Part shown: positions 1-7,141 of the stretch, piece by piece
Layout of the letters: each line of letters begins with the position of its first letter
How positions within the stretch are numbered: the stretch's first letter is position 1
DNA from: Gammaproteobacteria bacterium UBA3498
GTDB taxonomy: Bacteria; Pseudomonadota; Gammaproteobacteria; Pseudomonadales; Pseudohongiellaceae
DNA: 13,377 nt
Direction: 5' to 3'
Assembly (NCBI GenBank): GCA_002377605.1
Contig: DFQD01000083.1
Span: 15,503 to 28,879 of the forward strand
Translations under genes and position numbers: made by a program
Notes under the pieces: model-generated
Told to the model about the DNA's origin: nothing
Databases searched by the model: none
The model's input: only the letters and a program-made list of their open reading frames with translations

Positions 1-1
1 C

Positions 2-73
2 AACGTGCTCTGTATAATGATGAATGTCGTTGCTCCTGGTTGTGGAGAATTAGAATACGTTCTAGAGCCTTAA
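2..73 (+). CDS. possible 3' end of an upstream gene (unidentified)
   Basis: A reading frame is open from the left edge to a TAA at 71-73 and would end in the residues MMNVVAPGCGELEYVLEP. I do not recognise the family. A second frame is also open here, to a TGA at 76-78, but its product is rich in Arg, Trp and Cys and looks less like a protein. If this frame is real, its stop lies 18 bases before the start of the DUF4892/OmpA gene. Only 23 codons are visible, so this is weak evidence. Confidence 0.22.
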   Translation, partial: NVLCIMMNVVAPGCGELEYVLEP

Positions 74-91
74 AATGATTTATTTATCGCC

Positions 92-1033
92 ATGATACGA
101 GTCAAAAAATATTACCAAACTACTGATGTTAAATTAGGTTTAATTTGCTTGTTATTTCTATTAGTGCCGACTGGTTTGATTGCGCAGCCTAGCAGTTTTC
201 AAGACCATCCTCTTTTTTCTAGATTTCCAGATTCAGAAATTTCCGAAGCCGAGTTTGATGGAGACGTCAATTACCGCCTAGTGCTCAGTAGTTTGCAGCG
301 TACTCGGGGCTTAGTTTCGCCTGAAGTTTCGGAACGTATAAGGGGGGATGTCACTAAAATTGTTTATGAAGTATCAAACGAATTCAGTGGCCAAGATGTA
401 TACGATTATTTTCGCGAGCAGATACAAGACCTAGGTTATACAGAGTTATTCACCTGTGTAGGAAGGGAATGTGGTAGCAGTAATTATTGGGCGAACGATA
501 TTTTCCGAAATAGGGTTCTTTACGGGCCGGAAAGAAACCAATTCTACTTAGCGTTTCGGGCTGGACCAGAAGCAGGTATAAGTCCACACATTGCCCTCTA
601 TATAATCACTCGGGGGAATAGGCGCCTTTACGCTTATTTGGAAATAATCGAACCTGGGGGTGCCGAAACCCGTATCGATATTGTTGATACGACGGACTTA
701 ATCTCGACATTGGAATCTCAAAGATCAATCGTTATCTCGGGAATAAGCTTTGAAAATGATTTAGGGTTAACGGATGATTCTGATTTGGCATCTATTGTGA
801 ATATATTGCAAGCAGATCAGTCATTACGAGTCTACATAGTCATACATTTAAATGGTAATGAAGATATAGATACGCTAATACAACGATCTCAAGAAAGATC
901 GAACGTGTTACGACAATTGTTGATCGGAAGAGGCATAGATGGTGATAGGATAATTGCGAAAGGAGTCGGACCTTTAGCGCCAAGCTGTAATGCAGACGTT
1001 TGTGGTGATCGTGTCGAGATGGTCTTGCAGTAA
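92..1033 (+). CDS. DUF4892 domain protein with OmpA-like C-terminal domain, exported
   Basis: This is a 313-residue envelope protein of unknown exact function. Residues 1-31 look like a Sec signal peptide: a basic start (RVKK), a hydrophobic core at about 15-30, and likely cleavage after Ala31. Residues from about 38 to 190 match the DUF4892 family as I remember it, with HPLFSRFPDS near 39, C122-x4-C127 followed by GSSNYWAND, and YGPERNQFYL near 144-153. Residues from about 212 to 313 form a degenerate OmpA-like domain. Its SQERSNVLRQLL helix and GRGIDGDRI segment align with the family, and Arg269 falls at the conserved peptidoglycan-contact arginine. The aspartate of the usual TDN motif is replaced by Asn254. 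No clear ribosome binding site precedes the ATG; the start is chosen because it gives a complete signal peptide. The gene converges on folE with only 4 bases between the stop codons. Family placement is good, but the biological role is unknown. Confidence 0.8.
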   Translation: MIRVKKYYQTTDVKLGLICLLFLLVPTGLIAQPSSFQDHPLFSRFPDSEISEAEFDGDVNYRLVLSSLQRTRGLVSPEVSERIRGDVTKIVYEVSNEFSGQDVYDYFREQIQDLGYTELFTCVGRECGSSNYWANDIFRNRVLYGPERNQFYLAFRAGPEAGISPHIALYIITRGNRRLYAYLEIIEPGGAETRIDIVDTTDLISTLESQRSIVISGISFENDLGLTDDSDLASIVNILQADQSLRVYIVIHLNGNEDIDTLIQRSQERSNVLRQLLIGRGIDGDRIIAKGVGPLAPSCNADVCGDRVEMVLQ

Positions 1034-1037
1034 TTAT

Positions 1038-1592
1038 TTAGCTGATTAATGACAAGAACTCATTTCTAGTGCTCGGGCTCTTTCTAAATGTTCCCAGCAT
1101 ACAAGAAGTAGTCATTACAGAATTCTGCTTTTCTACTCCTCGCATCATCATGCACATATGCTGCGCTTCTATAATAACTGCAGCTCCCGCGGCCCCGGTC
1201 TTTTCTAAAATGCAGTTGGCAATTTCATTTGTAAGGTTTTCCTGAATTTGAAGCCGCCGTGCGAAAACTTCTACGACTCTAGCGATTTTAGATAAGCCGA
1301 TAACTTTGTTCTTAGGAAGATATGCAATATGACATTTTCCAATAAATGGCAGCATGTGATGCTCGCACATTGAATAAAGTTCAATGTTCTTAACTATAAC
1401 CATCTCGTCAGTATCTGAATCGAATAAAGCATTGTTGATTACTTCATCGATATCCATGCCATAGCCTTGCATGAGAAATTGCATGGCTTTCGCTGCGCGC
1501 TTTGGAGTATCTTTTAAGCCGTTTCGATCAGGGTCTTCGCCAATGTCTTGTAATATTTTTAGATAAGACTCTTCCACAAACTGGCCACTCAT
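1038..1592 (-). CDS. folE: GTP cyclohydrolase I (type IA)
   Basis: The enzyme converts GTP to 7,8-dihydroneopterin triphosphate, the first step of tetrahydrofolate (and pterin) synthesis, in the cytoplasm. The 184-residue product covers the full catalytic domain. Near the N-terminus it has DRNGLKDTPKRAAKAM (about 22-37). The zinc site CEHHMLPF gives Cys76 and His79, and the third ligand Cys147 lies in QHMCMMMRGV, matching Cys110/His113/Cys181 of the E. coli enzyme. It then carries the SVMTTSCMLGTFR segment. It is shorter at the N-terminus than E. coli FolE, as is common for the 180-190 residue bacterial form. It reads away from prmB across an 87-base gap, and its stop lies 4 bases from that of the convergent exported protein. 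The ATG lacks an obvious Shine-Dalgarno sequence. The zinc ligands are intact, so this is the zinc-dependent type I enzyme and not FolE2. Confidence 0.96.
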   Translation of the reverse strand: MSGQFVEESYLKILQDIGEDPDRNGLKDTPKRAAKAMQFLMQGYGMDIDEVINNALFDSDTDEMVIVKNIELYSMCEHHMLPFIGKCHIAYLPKNKVIGLSKIARVVEVFARRLQIQENLTNEIANCILEKTGAAGAAVIIEAQHMCMMMRGVEKQNSVMTTSCMLGTFRKSPSTRNEFLSLIS

Positions 1593-1679
1593 AAGTACTT
1601 AAAAGAGGACGCTACCCTACGATAACTTATAGTGATGGTAAAGACTTTTCTCTCCCAACTATGAATCGAGCCAAAGCTC
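1593..1679. promoter_or_regulatory. divergent folE/prmB intergenic region with overlapping -10-like hexamers
   Basis: This 87-base gap separates two genes pointing outward, so both promoters would be expected here or just inside the genes. Around 1626-1633 the bases CTTATAGT read as TATAGT on the plus strand (1628-1633, 5 of 6 to consensus) and TATAAG on the minus strand (1631-1626, 5 of 6). The two -10-like elements therefore overlap. I could not find a convincing -35 hexamer at 16-18 bases for either, so the assignment is tentative. An in-frame TGA at 1662-1664 fixes the upstream limit of prmB. Confidence 0.25.
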
Positions 1680-2558
1680 TTGAATGTAGCCCAATACATT
1701 GAAACAGTGGTTGACCGTTTTGATAGTGCAGAACTGCATTACGGTCATGGCACTGAAAATAGCTTCGATGAAGCTGTCTACTTAGTCTATGGCGTGCTAG
1801 GCATTGATTACGAAACCAGTATCGATGTCGCTAATCGAATCCTGACCTCTGATGAACACTCGAAACTTGATGAAAAAGTGGAAAAAAGAATTAGTCAGCG
1901 TATTCCTGTTGCTTACCTTTTAAACGAAGCCTGGTTTGCTGGCTTTAAATTTTTCTCTGATTCTCGCGCTTTGGTGCCGAGATCACCAATAGCAGAATTG
2001 ATTCAGAGTAATTTTCAATCACTGTTATTGACTAAACCTAATACTGTTCTCGATCTGTGTTGTGGGGGTGGCTGTATCGGAATTTCTACAGCAAAGCATT
2101 ATGAGTCTGTTCAAGTTGATTTAGCGGATTTTGATCCTGCTGCTTTGGGTCTCGCACTTAGCAATATTAATTTGCATGATGTGGGATCGAGAGTGAAGAT
2201 CATTCAATCAGACCTGTTTTCTGCAATCTACAGTAACTACGACTTAATTCTCTGCAATCCTCCTTATGTATCAGCTCAAGAATATAAAATCCTTCCAGAT
2301 GAATTCAAACAAGAACCTGCAATTGGATTAGTTTGCGGAGATGATGGATTGGCACTGCCAGTGAGAATCTTAAGAGAGGCAGCAAATTATTTGGCACATG
2401 AAGGAATGCTTATTATGGAAGTAGGGCATTCAGCAAAATTATTGGCGCAACGGTTTGAATCTGTGCCTTTTCTTTGGCTAGAGTTTAATCGTGGAGGTTC
2501 AGGCGTTTTAGCTTTGTCTCAGCAACAACTCCAGCAGTACAGTGGGGAGTTTAATTAG
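1680..2558 (+). CDS. prmB: ribosomal protein L3 N5-glutamine methyltransferase
   Basis: PrmB methylates a glutamine of ribosomal protein L3 using S-adenosylmethionine. The 292-residue product has the family's N-terminal helical domain with YGHGTENSFDEAV (21-33) and RIPVAYLLNEAWFAGFKFF (74-92). It also has VPRSPIAELI (99-108), which separates PrmB from the release-factor enzyme PrmC (PRPETE in that family). The SAM-binding glycine motif LDLCCGGGCIGI lies at 124-135 and the catalytic NPPY at 193-196. The C-terminal FLWLEFNRGGSGVLAL also matches PrmB. The start is TTG: an in-frame stop at 1662-1664 leaves only this codon at a position that preserves the conserved N-terminus. No strong Shine-Dalgarno sequence is visible. 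prmB followed directly by aroC is a common gammaproteobacterial arrangement; here the gap is 80 bases. Confidence 0.95.
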   Translation: MNVAQYIETVVDRFDSAELHYGHGTENSFDEAVYLVYGVLGIDYETSIDVANRILTSDEHSKLDEKVEKRISQRIPVAYLLNEAWFAGFKFFSDSRALVPRSPIAELIQSNFQSLLLTKPNTVLDLCCGGGCIGISTAKHYESVQVDLADFDPAALGLALSNINLHDVGSRVKIIQSDLFSAIYSNYDLILCNPPYVSAQEYKILPDEFKQEPAIGLVCGDDGLALPVRILREAANYLAHEGMLIMEVGHSAKLLAQRFESVPFLWLEFNRGGSGVLALSQQQLQQYSGEFN

Positions 2559-2638
2559 TGTACAATGCGCCACCTTTTTATTAGTGAATCTAGTCTCTTT
2601 TTTACAAATAGTCTGGCTAAATCCTAACGGTCTTAAGC
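2559..2638 (+). promoter_or_regulatory. prmB-aroC intergenic region, possible weak promoter for aroC
   Basis: This 80-base gap contains a good -10-like hexamer, TACAAT at 2561-2566, directly after the prmB stop. No good -35 lies upstream of it (TACAGT at 2538-2543 is a poor match). A TTTACA at 2601-2606 resembles a -35 box but lacks a good -10 partner. Two T runs (2575-2579 and about 2598-2603) are present, but neither follows a stable stem, so I do not call a terminator. There is no clear ribosome binding site before the aroC ATG. Confidence 0.2.
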
Positions 2639-3727
2639 ATGTCAGGTAATACATTCGGAAAATTATTTACTATAACTAGCTTTGGTGAAAGTCATGGCCC
2701 GGCTTTGGGTTGTGTTGTGGATGGATGTCCGCCAGGTCTGAAGTTAAGTGAACTAGATATGCAGCGGGATCTCGATCGGCGTAAGCCTGGACAATCGCGG
2801 TTTACTACTCAACGCCGTGAAGACGATGCAGTAAAAATTCTCTCTGGTGTGTTCGAAGGAAAAACCACAGGTACCCCCATTGGCTTATTAATTGAGAATA
2901 CCGATCAACGCCCAAAAGATTACAGCAAGATTAAAGACCAGTTTCGTCCGGCGCATGCAGACTATACTTATTGGAAAAAATACGGAATAAGAGATTATCG
3001 TGGTGGTGGTCGCGCCTCTGCTCGTGAGACAGCGATGCGAGTAGCCGCTGGAGCAATAGCCAAAAAATACATGTTGGAGGAATACGGAATTTCTATTCAG
3101 GGTTATTTGAAGCAGTTAGGCCCAATCACCATTGAAAGCGTGGATTTAGCCGAAATCGACCAAAATCCCTTCTTCTGTCCGGACGCGAGCAAAGTTCAGG
3201 AAATGGAAGAATTTATGGCTGCGCTTACAAAAGAGGGTAATTCAATCGGTGCTCGTATCTGTGTTCTCGCATCAAATGTACCAGCCGGATTGGGGGAGCC
3301 CATCTTCGATCGACTGGACGCCGATATTGCCAAAGCTCTAATGAGTATCAATGCTGTTAAAGGGGTAGAAATTGGAGTTGGGTTTGATTCGGTAGAACAA
3401 AAAGGAAGCGAGCACCGCGATGAAATTACCCCAGAAGGATTTTTAAGCAACAACGCCGGAGGAGTTTTAGGTGGCATCTCCAGTGGGCAGGATATTGTTG
3501 CCAGTGTTGCTTTAAAGCCCACTTCGAGTATTCGAATACCAGGGAAATCGATTAATATACGCGGCGACGCGGATGAAGTGGTTACTACCGGCCGTCATGA
3601 CCCTTGCGTGGGCATTCGTGCAACTCCAATAGCCGAAGCTATGCTCGCATTGGTTCTCATGGATCATTTACTCAGGGACCGGGGCCAGATCGGGGAAAGT
3701 CGCAAATCTTGCGCTAAAAAAACTTAG
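2639..3727 (+). CDS. aroC: chorismate synthase
   Basis: The enzyme converts 5-enolpyruvylshikimate-3-phosphate to chorismate, the common precursor of Trp, Phe, Tyr, folate and quinones, using reduced FMN. The 362-residue length matches E. coli AroC (361). All three family signatures are visible: GESHG at 16-20 (catalytic His19), GRASARETAMRVAAGAIAKK at about 124-143, and RHDPCVGIRATPIAEAML at 319-336. The second catalytic histidine is His106 in HADYTYWKKYG. The start gives MSGNTFGKLF, which aligns with E. coli MAGNTIGQLF. It lies between prmB and leuC. Placement in a window with trpFBA and folE is suggestive, but these are separate transcription units by spacing. Confidence 0.97.
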   Translation: MSGNTFGKLFTITSFGESHGPALGCVVDGCPPGLKLSELDMQRDLDRRKPGQSRFTTQRREDDAVKILSGVFEGKTTGTPIGLLIENTDQRPKDYSKIKDQFRPAHADYTYWKKYGIRDYRGGGRASARETAMRVAAGAIAKKYMLEEYGISIQGYLKQLGPITIESVDLAEIDQNPFFCPDASKVQEMEEFMAALTKEGNSIGARICVLASNVPAGLGEPIFDRLDADIAKALMSINAVKGVEIGVGFDSVEQKGSEHRDEITPEGFLSNNAGGVLGGISSGQDIVASVALKPTSSIRIPGKSINIRGDADEVVTTGRHDPCVGIRATPIAEAMLALVLMDHLLRDRGQIGESRKSCAKKT

Positions 3728-3747
3728 TTTCAAAGAGAATTCCATAT

Positions 3748-3765
3748 TACTGATAAATATCAGTA
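3748..3765. promoter_or_regulatory. 18-bp near-perfect palindrome upstream of leuC (candidate operator)
   Basis: The bases TACTGATAAATATCAGTA form two perfect 8-base inverted arms, TACTGATA (3748-3755) and TATCAGTA (3758-3765), around a 2-base centre. The palindrome lies in the 83-base aroC-leuC gap, 45 bases before the leuC ATG. A -10-like TATAGA (3769-3774) follows at once, so a protein bound here would overlap where the -35 region would be. It is AT-rich and not followed by a T run, so a terminator is unlikely. The binding protein is unknown; a dimeric regulator is an inference from size and symmetry. Confidence 0.4.
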
Positions 3766-3810
3766 GGTTATAGATCTTAATTTAAAGTAATTATTGTATT
3801 GGTCAGAGAC

Positions 3811-5235
3811 ATGGGTGGTAAGACGCTATACGACAAAATTTGGGATACTCATCTCGTAAAGAAGAGAGATGATGGCACTGCGTTGATCTACATCGACCGT
3901 CATCTTATTCATGAGGTAACTTCTCCCCAGGCTTTTGAAGGGCTGCGCCTCGCTGGTCGGATACCTTGGCGGTCTGGTGCCAATCTCGCAGTGCCTGATC
4001 ACAATATTCCAACTACTAGCGATGAGAGAAGGCAGGGTCTAGATGGAATCAAAGACCCTGTGTCTAAGATTCAGGTAAAAACACTTACGGAAAATTGTAA
4101 AGAATTCAATATTTTAGAACTTGAAATGAATGACTTACGTCAAGGCATTGTTCACGTGGTAGGCCCGGAACAGGGCGCCACTTTGCCTGGCATGACTATC
4201 GTTTGTGGTGATTCTCATACCTCTACGCATGGGGCGTTGGGGGCTCTAGCGCACGGAATAGGCACCTCAGAGGTTGAGCACGTTCTAGCTACACAATGTC
4301 TTATGCAAAAGAAGATGAAGAATATGCTGGTCCGAGTAAATGGAGAGTTGAATTTAGGAGTTACCGCCAAGGATGTGGTTTTGGCGATAATTGGCGAGAT
4401 CGGCACTGCTGGGGGAACTGGGTATACCATTGAATTTGCGGGAGAAGCTATTCAATCCCTTTCGATCGAGGGGCGCATGACCGTTTGTAATATGGCGATC
4501 GAAGCAGGGGCTAGAGCAGGATTAATAGCTGTTGATGAGAAGACTCTGGAATATATCCGGGGTCGGCCTTTCGCACCCCAAGGCGACTTGTGGGATAAAG
4601 CCGCCGAGCAATGGAAGTGCCTAGTTTCAGATCCCGATGCCAGATTCGACCGCTTGGTAGAACTCAGCGCCGCAGAGATAGAGCCCCAAGTGACCTGGGG
4701 GACCTCACCTGAGATGGTAGCCCCTGTGAGTGGTTGTATTCCTATTCCAGCGACAGAAGTAGACGACATTAAACGTGGCAACATCGAGCAGGCGCTGCAC
4801 TACATGGGCTTGAAAGGGGGCACTCCTATTCAGAATATACAGCTAGATTGTGTATTTATTGGTTCCTGCACTAATTCGAGGATAGAAGATCTAAGGGAAG
4901 CAGCCCAAGTAGTTGCAGGCAAAAAGGTTGCTGATAACGTAGAGCTGGCTATGGTTGTACCCGGCTCAGGATTAGTTAAGCAACAAGCAGAAGCAGAGGG
5001 GCTGCACGAAATCTTTATAGGGGCAGGTATGGAATGGCGTGAGCCCGGTTGCTCCATGTGTCTTGCTATGAATGCAGATCAGCTGGGGGAGGGTAAACAC
5101 TGCGCCTCTACTTCAAATAGAAACTTTGAAGGACGCCAGGGATTCGGTGGCCGCACGCATTTAGTCAGCCCTGCCATGGCAGCTGCGGCGGCAATTCATG
5201 GTCATTTCGTCGACATAAGAGAGTTAAATACTTAA
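3811..5235 (+). CDS. leuC: 3-isopropylmalate dehydratase, large subunit
   Basis: LeuC is the iron-sulfur catalytic subunit of isopropylmalate isomerase. With LeuD it interconverts 2- and 3-isopropylmalate in leucine synthesis. The 474-residue product (from the ATG at 3811) carries the [4Fe-4S] cysteines: Cys353 in FIGSCTNSRIEDL, and Cys414 and Cys417 in EPGCSMCLAMN. Other aconitase-family blocks are YIDRHLIHEVTSPQAFEGL (27-45), VCGDSHTSTHGALGALAHGIG near 131-151, and the C-terminal NRNFEGRQGFGGRTHLVSP. A TTG at 3799 is in frame and would add four residues. I prefer the ATG because MGGKTLYDKIWDTH aligns with the E. coli start MAKTLYEKLFDAH. leuD follows after 26 bases, as expected for co-translated subunits. 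I see no leucine-rich leader peptide upstream, so classical leucine attenuation is unlikely. Confidence 0.97.
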   Translation: MGGKTLYDKIWDTHLVKKRDDGTALIYIDRHLIHEVTSPQAFEGLRLAGRIPWRSGANLAVPDHNIPTTSDERRQGLDGIKDPVSKIQVKTLTENCKEFNILELEMNDLRQGIVHVVGPEQGATLPGMTIVCGDSHTSTHGALGALAHGIGTSEVEHVLATQCLMQKKMKNMLVRVNGELNLGVTAKDVVLAIIGEIGTAGGTGYTIEFAGEAIQSLSIEGRMTVCNMAIEAGARAGLIAVDEKTLEYIRGRPFAPQGDLWDKAAEQWKCLVSDPDARFDRLVELSAAEIEPQVTWGTSPEMVAPVSGCIPIPATEVDDIKRGNIEQALHYMGLKGGTPIQNIQLDCVFIGSCTNSRIEDLREAAQVVAGKKVADNVELAMVVPGSGLVKQQAEAEGLHEIFIGAGMEWREPGCSMCLAMNADQLGEGKHCASTSNRNFEGRQGFGGRTHLVSPAMAAAAAIHGHFVDIRELNT

Positions 5236-5261
5236 CAATTTCAGTAAGATAAGAGTTACAT

Positions 5262-5915
5262 ATGAGGAAATTTATTGTAGAAAAAGGCTTAGTGCTTCCG
5301 TTGGATCGGGCCAATGTGGACACAGATTTTATAATTCCTAAGCAATTTCTCAAATCCATTAAGAGGTCAGGTTTTGGCGTTAATCTATTTGACGAGCACC
5401 GCTATATGGACAAAGGAGAGCCGGATAGCGATAACTCTCAACGACCAGTAAATCCTGATTTTATCCTGAATCAACCTCGTTATTTGGGGTGTAGCATTTT
5501 GCTGACTCGCGACAACTTTGGCTGCGGCTCTTCTCGGGAACATGCACCCTGGGCCCTAGAAGACTATGGATTCCGCGCGATAATTGCCCCGAGTTACGCG
5601 GATATCTTTTTTAACAATTGCTTTAAAAACGGATTGCTTCCAATTGTTCTTGACCGAGAAACCATAGGTCAGTTGTTTCGAGAGGTCGAGGCCATTGAAG
5701 GTTATGAATTGGAAATCGACTTAAACGCACAAACTATCGTTAAACCAAATGGGTCTGCACTAGAATTTTCAGTAGACGAGTTCAGAAAACATTGCTTGCT
5801 CAATGGATTAGATGATATCGGACTGACTTTGGAGGATGCTTTGGAGATTCAAGCCTTTGAAAGCAAATGGCGTGAGCAGTCGCCCTGGTATTTCGATACC
5901 TCTAAAGCGACGTAA
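5262..5915 (+). CDS. leuD: 3-isopropylmalate dehydratase, small subunit
   Basis: LeuD is the swivelling small subunit that completes the isopropylmalate isomerase active site with LeuC. The 217-residue product has the N-terminal LVLPLDRANVDTDFIIPKQFL block (10-30), the family hallmark NFGCGSSREHAPWAL (85-99), and the C-terminal CLLNGLDDIGLTLED. An AAGAG at 5251-5255 sits 6 bases before the ATG and can serve as a weak ribosome binding site. It is about 16 residues longer than the E. coli protein (201). Part of this comes from an insertion near 50-62 (KGEPDSDNSQRPV) and part from the C-terminus. It follows leuC in the same operon. leuB, which usually comes next in related bacteria, is absent; asd begins 61 bases later. 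Confidence 0.97.
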   Translation: MRKFIVEKGLVLPLDRANVDTDFIIPKQFLKSIKRSGFGVNLFDEHRYMDKGEPDSDNSQRPVNPDFILNQPRYLGCSILLTRDNFGCGSSREHAPWALEDYGFRAIIAPSYADIFFNNCFKNGLLPIVLDRETIGQLFREVEAIEGYELEIDLNAQTIVKPNGSALEFSVDEFRKHCLLNGLDDIGLTLEDALEIQAFESKWREQSPWYFDTSKAT

Positions 5916-5976
5916 ATCCAAAGCATCTCAATGAGTTAAATCTCAAACAAATTTTTTAAGTATTATGAAAGAAGAC

Positions 5977-6996
5977 ATGAGTAATTATAATGTTGCTGTA
6001 GTTGGCGCAACAGGCGCAGTAGGGGAAGTCATACTAGAGATACTTGCCGAGCGGGATTTTCCTATCAATGCACTCTATCCCTTAGCAAGCGAACGCTCTA
6101 CTGGGACCACCGTAATGTTTAAAAACAAACCGGTTGCGGTAGAAAACTTAGCTGAATTCGATTTTTCCAAGGCGCAGATTGGACTATTTTCCGCTGGCGG
6201 CAGCATATCTGCGGAATATGCCCCACAAGCTGGTGAGGCGGGTTGTATCGTAATCGACAACACCTCACATTTTCGATATGAAGATGATATTCCGCTTGTA
6301 GTACCGGAGGTTAACTCCCATAAAATTGCGGAGTACGACAACCGCAACATCATCGCAAATCCGAATTGCTCTACTATCCAGATGGTTGTTGCCCTCAAGC
6401 CTATCCACGATGCTGTGGGCATTAAGCGCATAAATGTATCTACTTACCAAGCGGTCTCAGGCACTGGCAAGGTCGGTATTGAAGAACTTGCAAAGCAAAC
6501 TGCGGAGCTATTGAATGGTCGTAAGGCCGAGACTGATGTCTATCCCAAGCAGATTGCTTTTAATGCACTGCCTCATATCGATGATTTCCAGGAAAACGGT
6601 TATACCAAAGAAGAAATGAAGATGAACTGGGAGACACGGAAGATCTTTAATGATGACAGCATTAAGGTATCTGCTACCTGTGTGCGGATTCCTGTGTTTT
6701 ACGGCCATTCCGAATCGGTGCAGATTGAGACTCATAGGCCAATCACAGAGCAGGAAGTAAAGCATTTATTGGCTGAAGCGGCGGGTGTAACAGTTATCGA
6801 CGAACGTCGGGACGGTGGCTATCCGACAGCAGTTAGCGAATCTGCAGGTAAGGACTCAGTTTTCGTAGGAAGAATCCGGCAGGATATTTCATTTGCCAAT
6901 GGTATAAATCTTTGGGTAGTAGCAGACAATGTGCGAAAAGGGGCAGCTTTGAACTCGGTGCAAATCGCTGAAGAGTTGATAAAAAGCTACCTATAA
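5977..6996 (+). CDS. asd: aspartate-semialdehyde dehydrogenase
   Basis: Asd reduces aspartyl-4-phosphate to aspartate-4-semialdehyde with NADPH, feeding lysine, diaminopimelate, methionine and threonine. From the ATG at 5977 it is 339 residues. The nucleotide-binding VVGATGAVGEVILEIL lies at about 8-23 and the catalytic cysteine is Cys131 in NPNCSTIQM. The SGTGKVGIEEL, PKQIAFNALPHIDDF, GHSESV and VVADNVRKGAALNSVQIAE blocks follow. It resembles the Pseudomonas-type enzyme closely. An ATG at 5965 is in frame and would add MKED. I favour 5977 because MSNYNVAVVG is the usual length, and the bases AAAGAAG (5968-5974) could then act as a ribosome binding site; this is not certain. The preceding gap has only a weak stem before a T run (5951-5957). 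No GC-rich terminator follows the gene. Confidence 0.96.
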   Translation: MSNYNVAVVGATGAVGEVILEILAERDFPINALYPLASERSTGTTVMFKNKPVAVENLAEFDFSKAQIGLFSAGGSISAEYAPQAGEAGCIVIDNTSHFRYEDDIPLVVPEVNSHKIAEYDNRNIIANPNCSTIQMVVALKPIHDAVGIKRINVSTYQAVSGTGKVGIEELAKQTAELLNGRKAETDVYPKQIAFNALPHIDDFQENGYTKEEMKMNWETRKIFNDDSIKVSATCVRIPVFYGHSESVQIETHRPITEQEVKHLLAEAAGVTVIDERRDGGYPTAVSESAGKDSVFVGRIRQDISFANGINLWVVADNVRKGAALNSVQIAEELIKSYL

Positions 6997-7141
6997 AGAA
7001 TACTTGCAAATTCTAGTGAAGAAACAAAGTTAATTAATTTTCAATAGCTTTTGTAGCATTCACTAACCATCAAAATTAAGGTCTAGAGTCAAAAGCGGAA
7101 AGTTGAGGCTTTTAAATTTTTCGTTAAGAGAAAAAGGGAAG

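Noticed and set aside
13..18. Perfect TATAAT near the left edge
   Set aside because: Any -35 box would lie outside the window, and the position falls inside a possible coding tail, so I cannot support it as a promoter.
1680..2558. Assignment of this methyltransferase as PrmC/HemK
   Set aside because: The PRSPI motif and the YGHGT N-terminal block fit PrmB, and adjacency to aroC is the usual PrmB context.
3196..3522. 108-codon minus-strand frame inside aroC
   Set aside because: Lies entirely opposite conserved chorismate synthase sequence; product resembles no protein and has no ribosome binding site.
4215..5057. Several 70-110 codon minus-strand frames inside leuC
   Set aside because: Opposite highly conserved LeuC coding sequence including the iron-sulfur cysteines; chance open frames.
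5223..5236. GTTAA/TTAAC inverted repeat at the leuC stop
   Set aside because: Only five weak pairs and no T run; likely chance in AT-rich sequence.
5930..5957. TGAG...CTCA stem before a T run between leuD and asd
   Set aside because: Only four base pairs with an AT-rich loop; too unstable to call an intrinsic terminator.
6075..6431. 118-codon minus-strand frame inside asd
   Set aside because: Antisense to the Asd catalytic region, no recognisable domain or start context.
6985..7056. GCTAC and GTAGC complementary blocks flanking the asd-fimV gap
   Set aside because: Five bases matched about 60 bases apart are expected by chance, and nothing else supports a structure.
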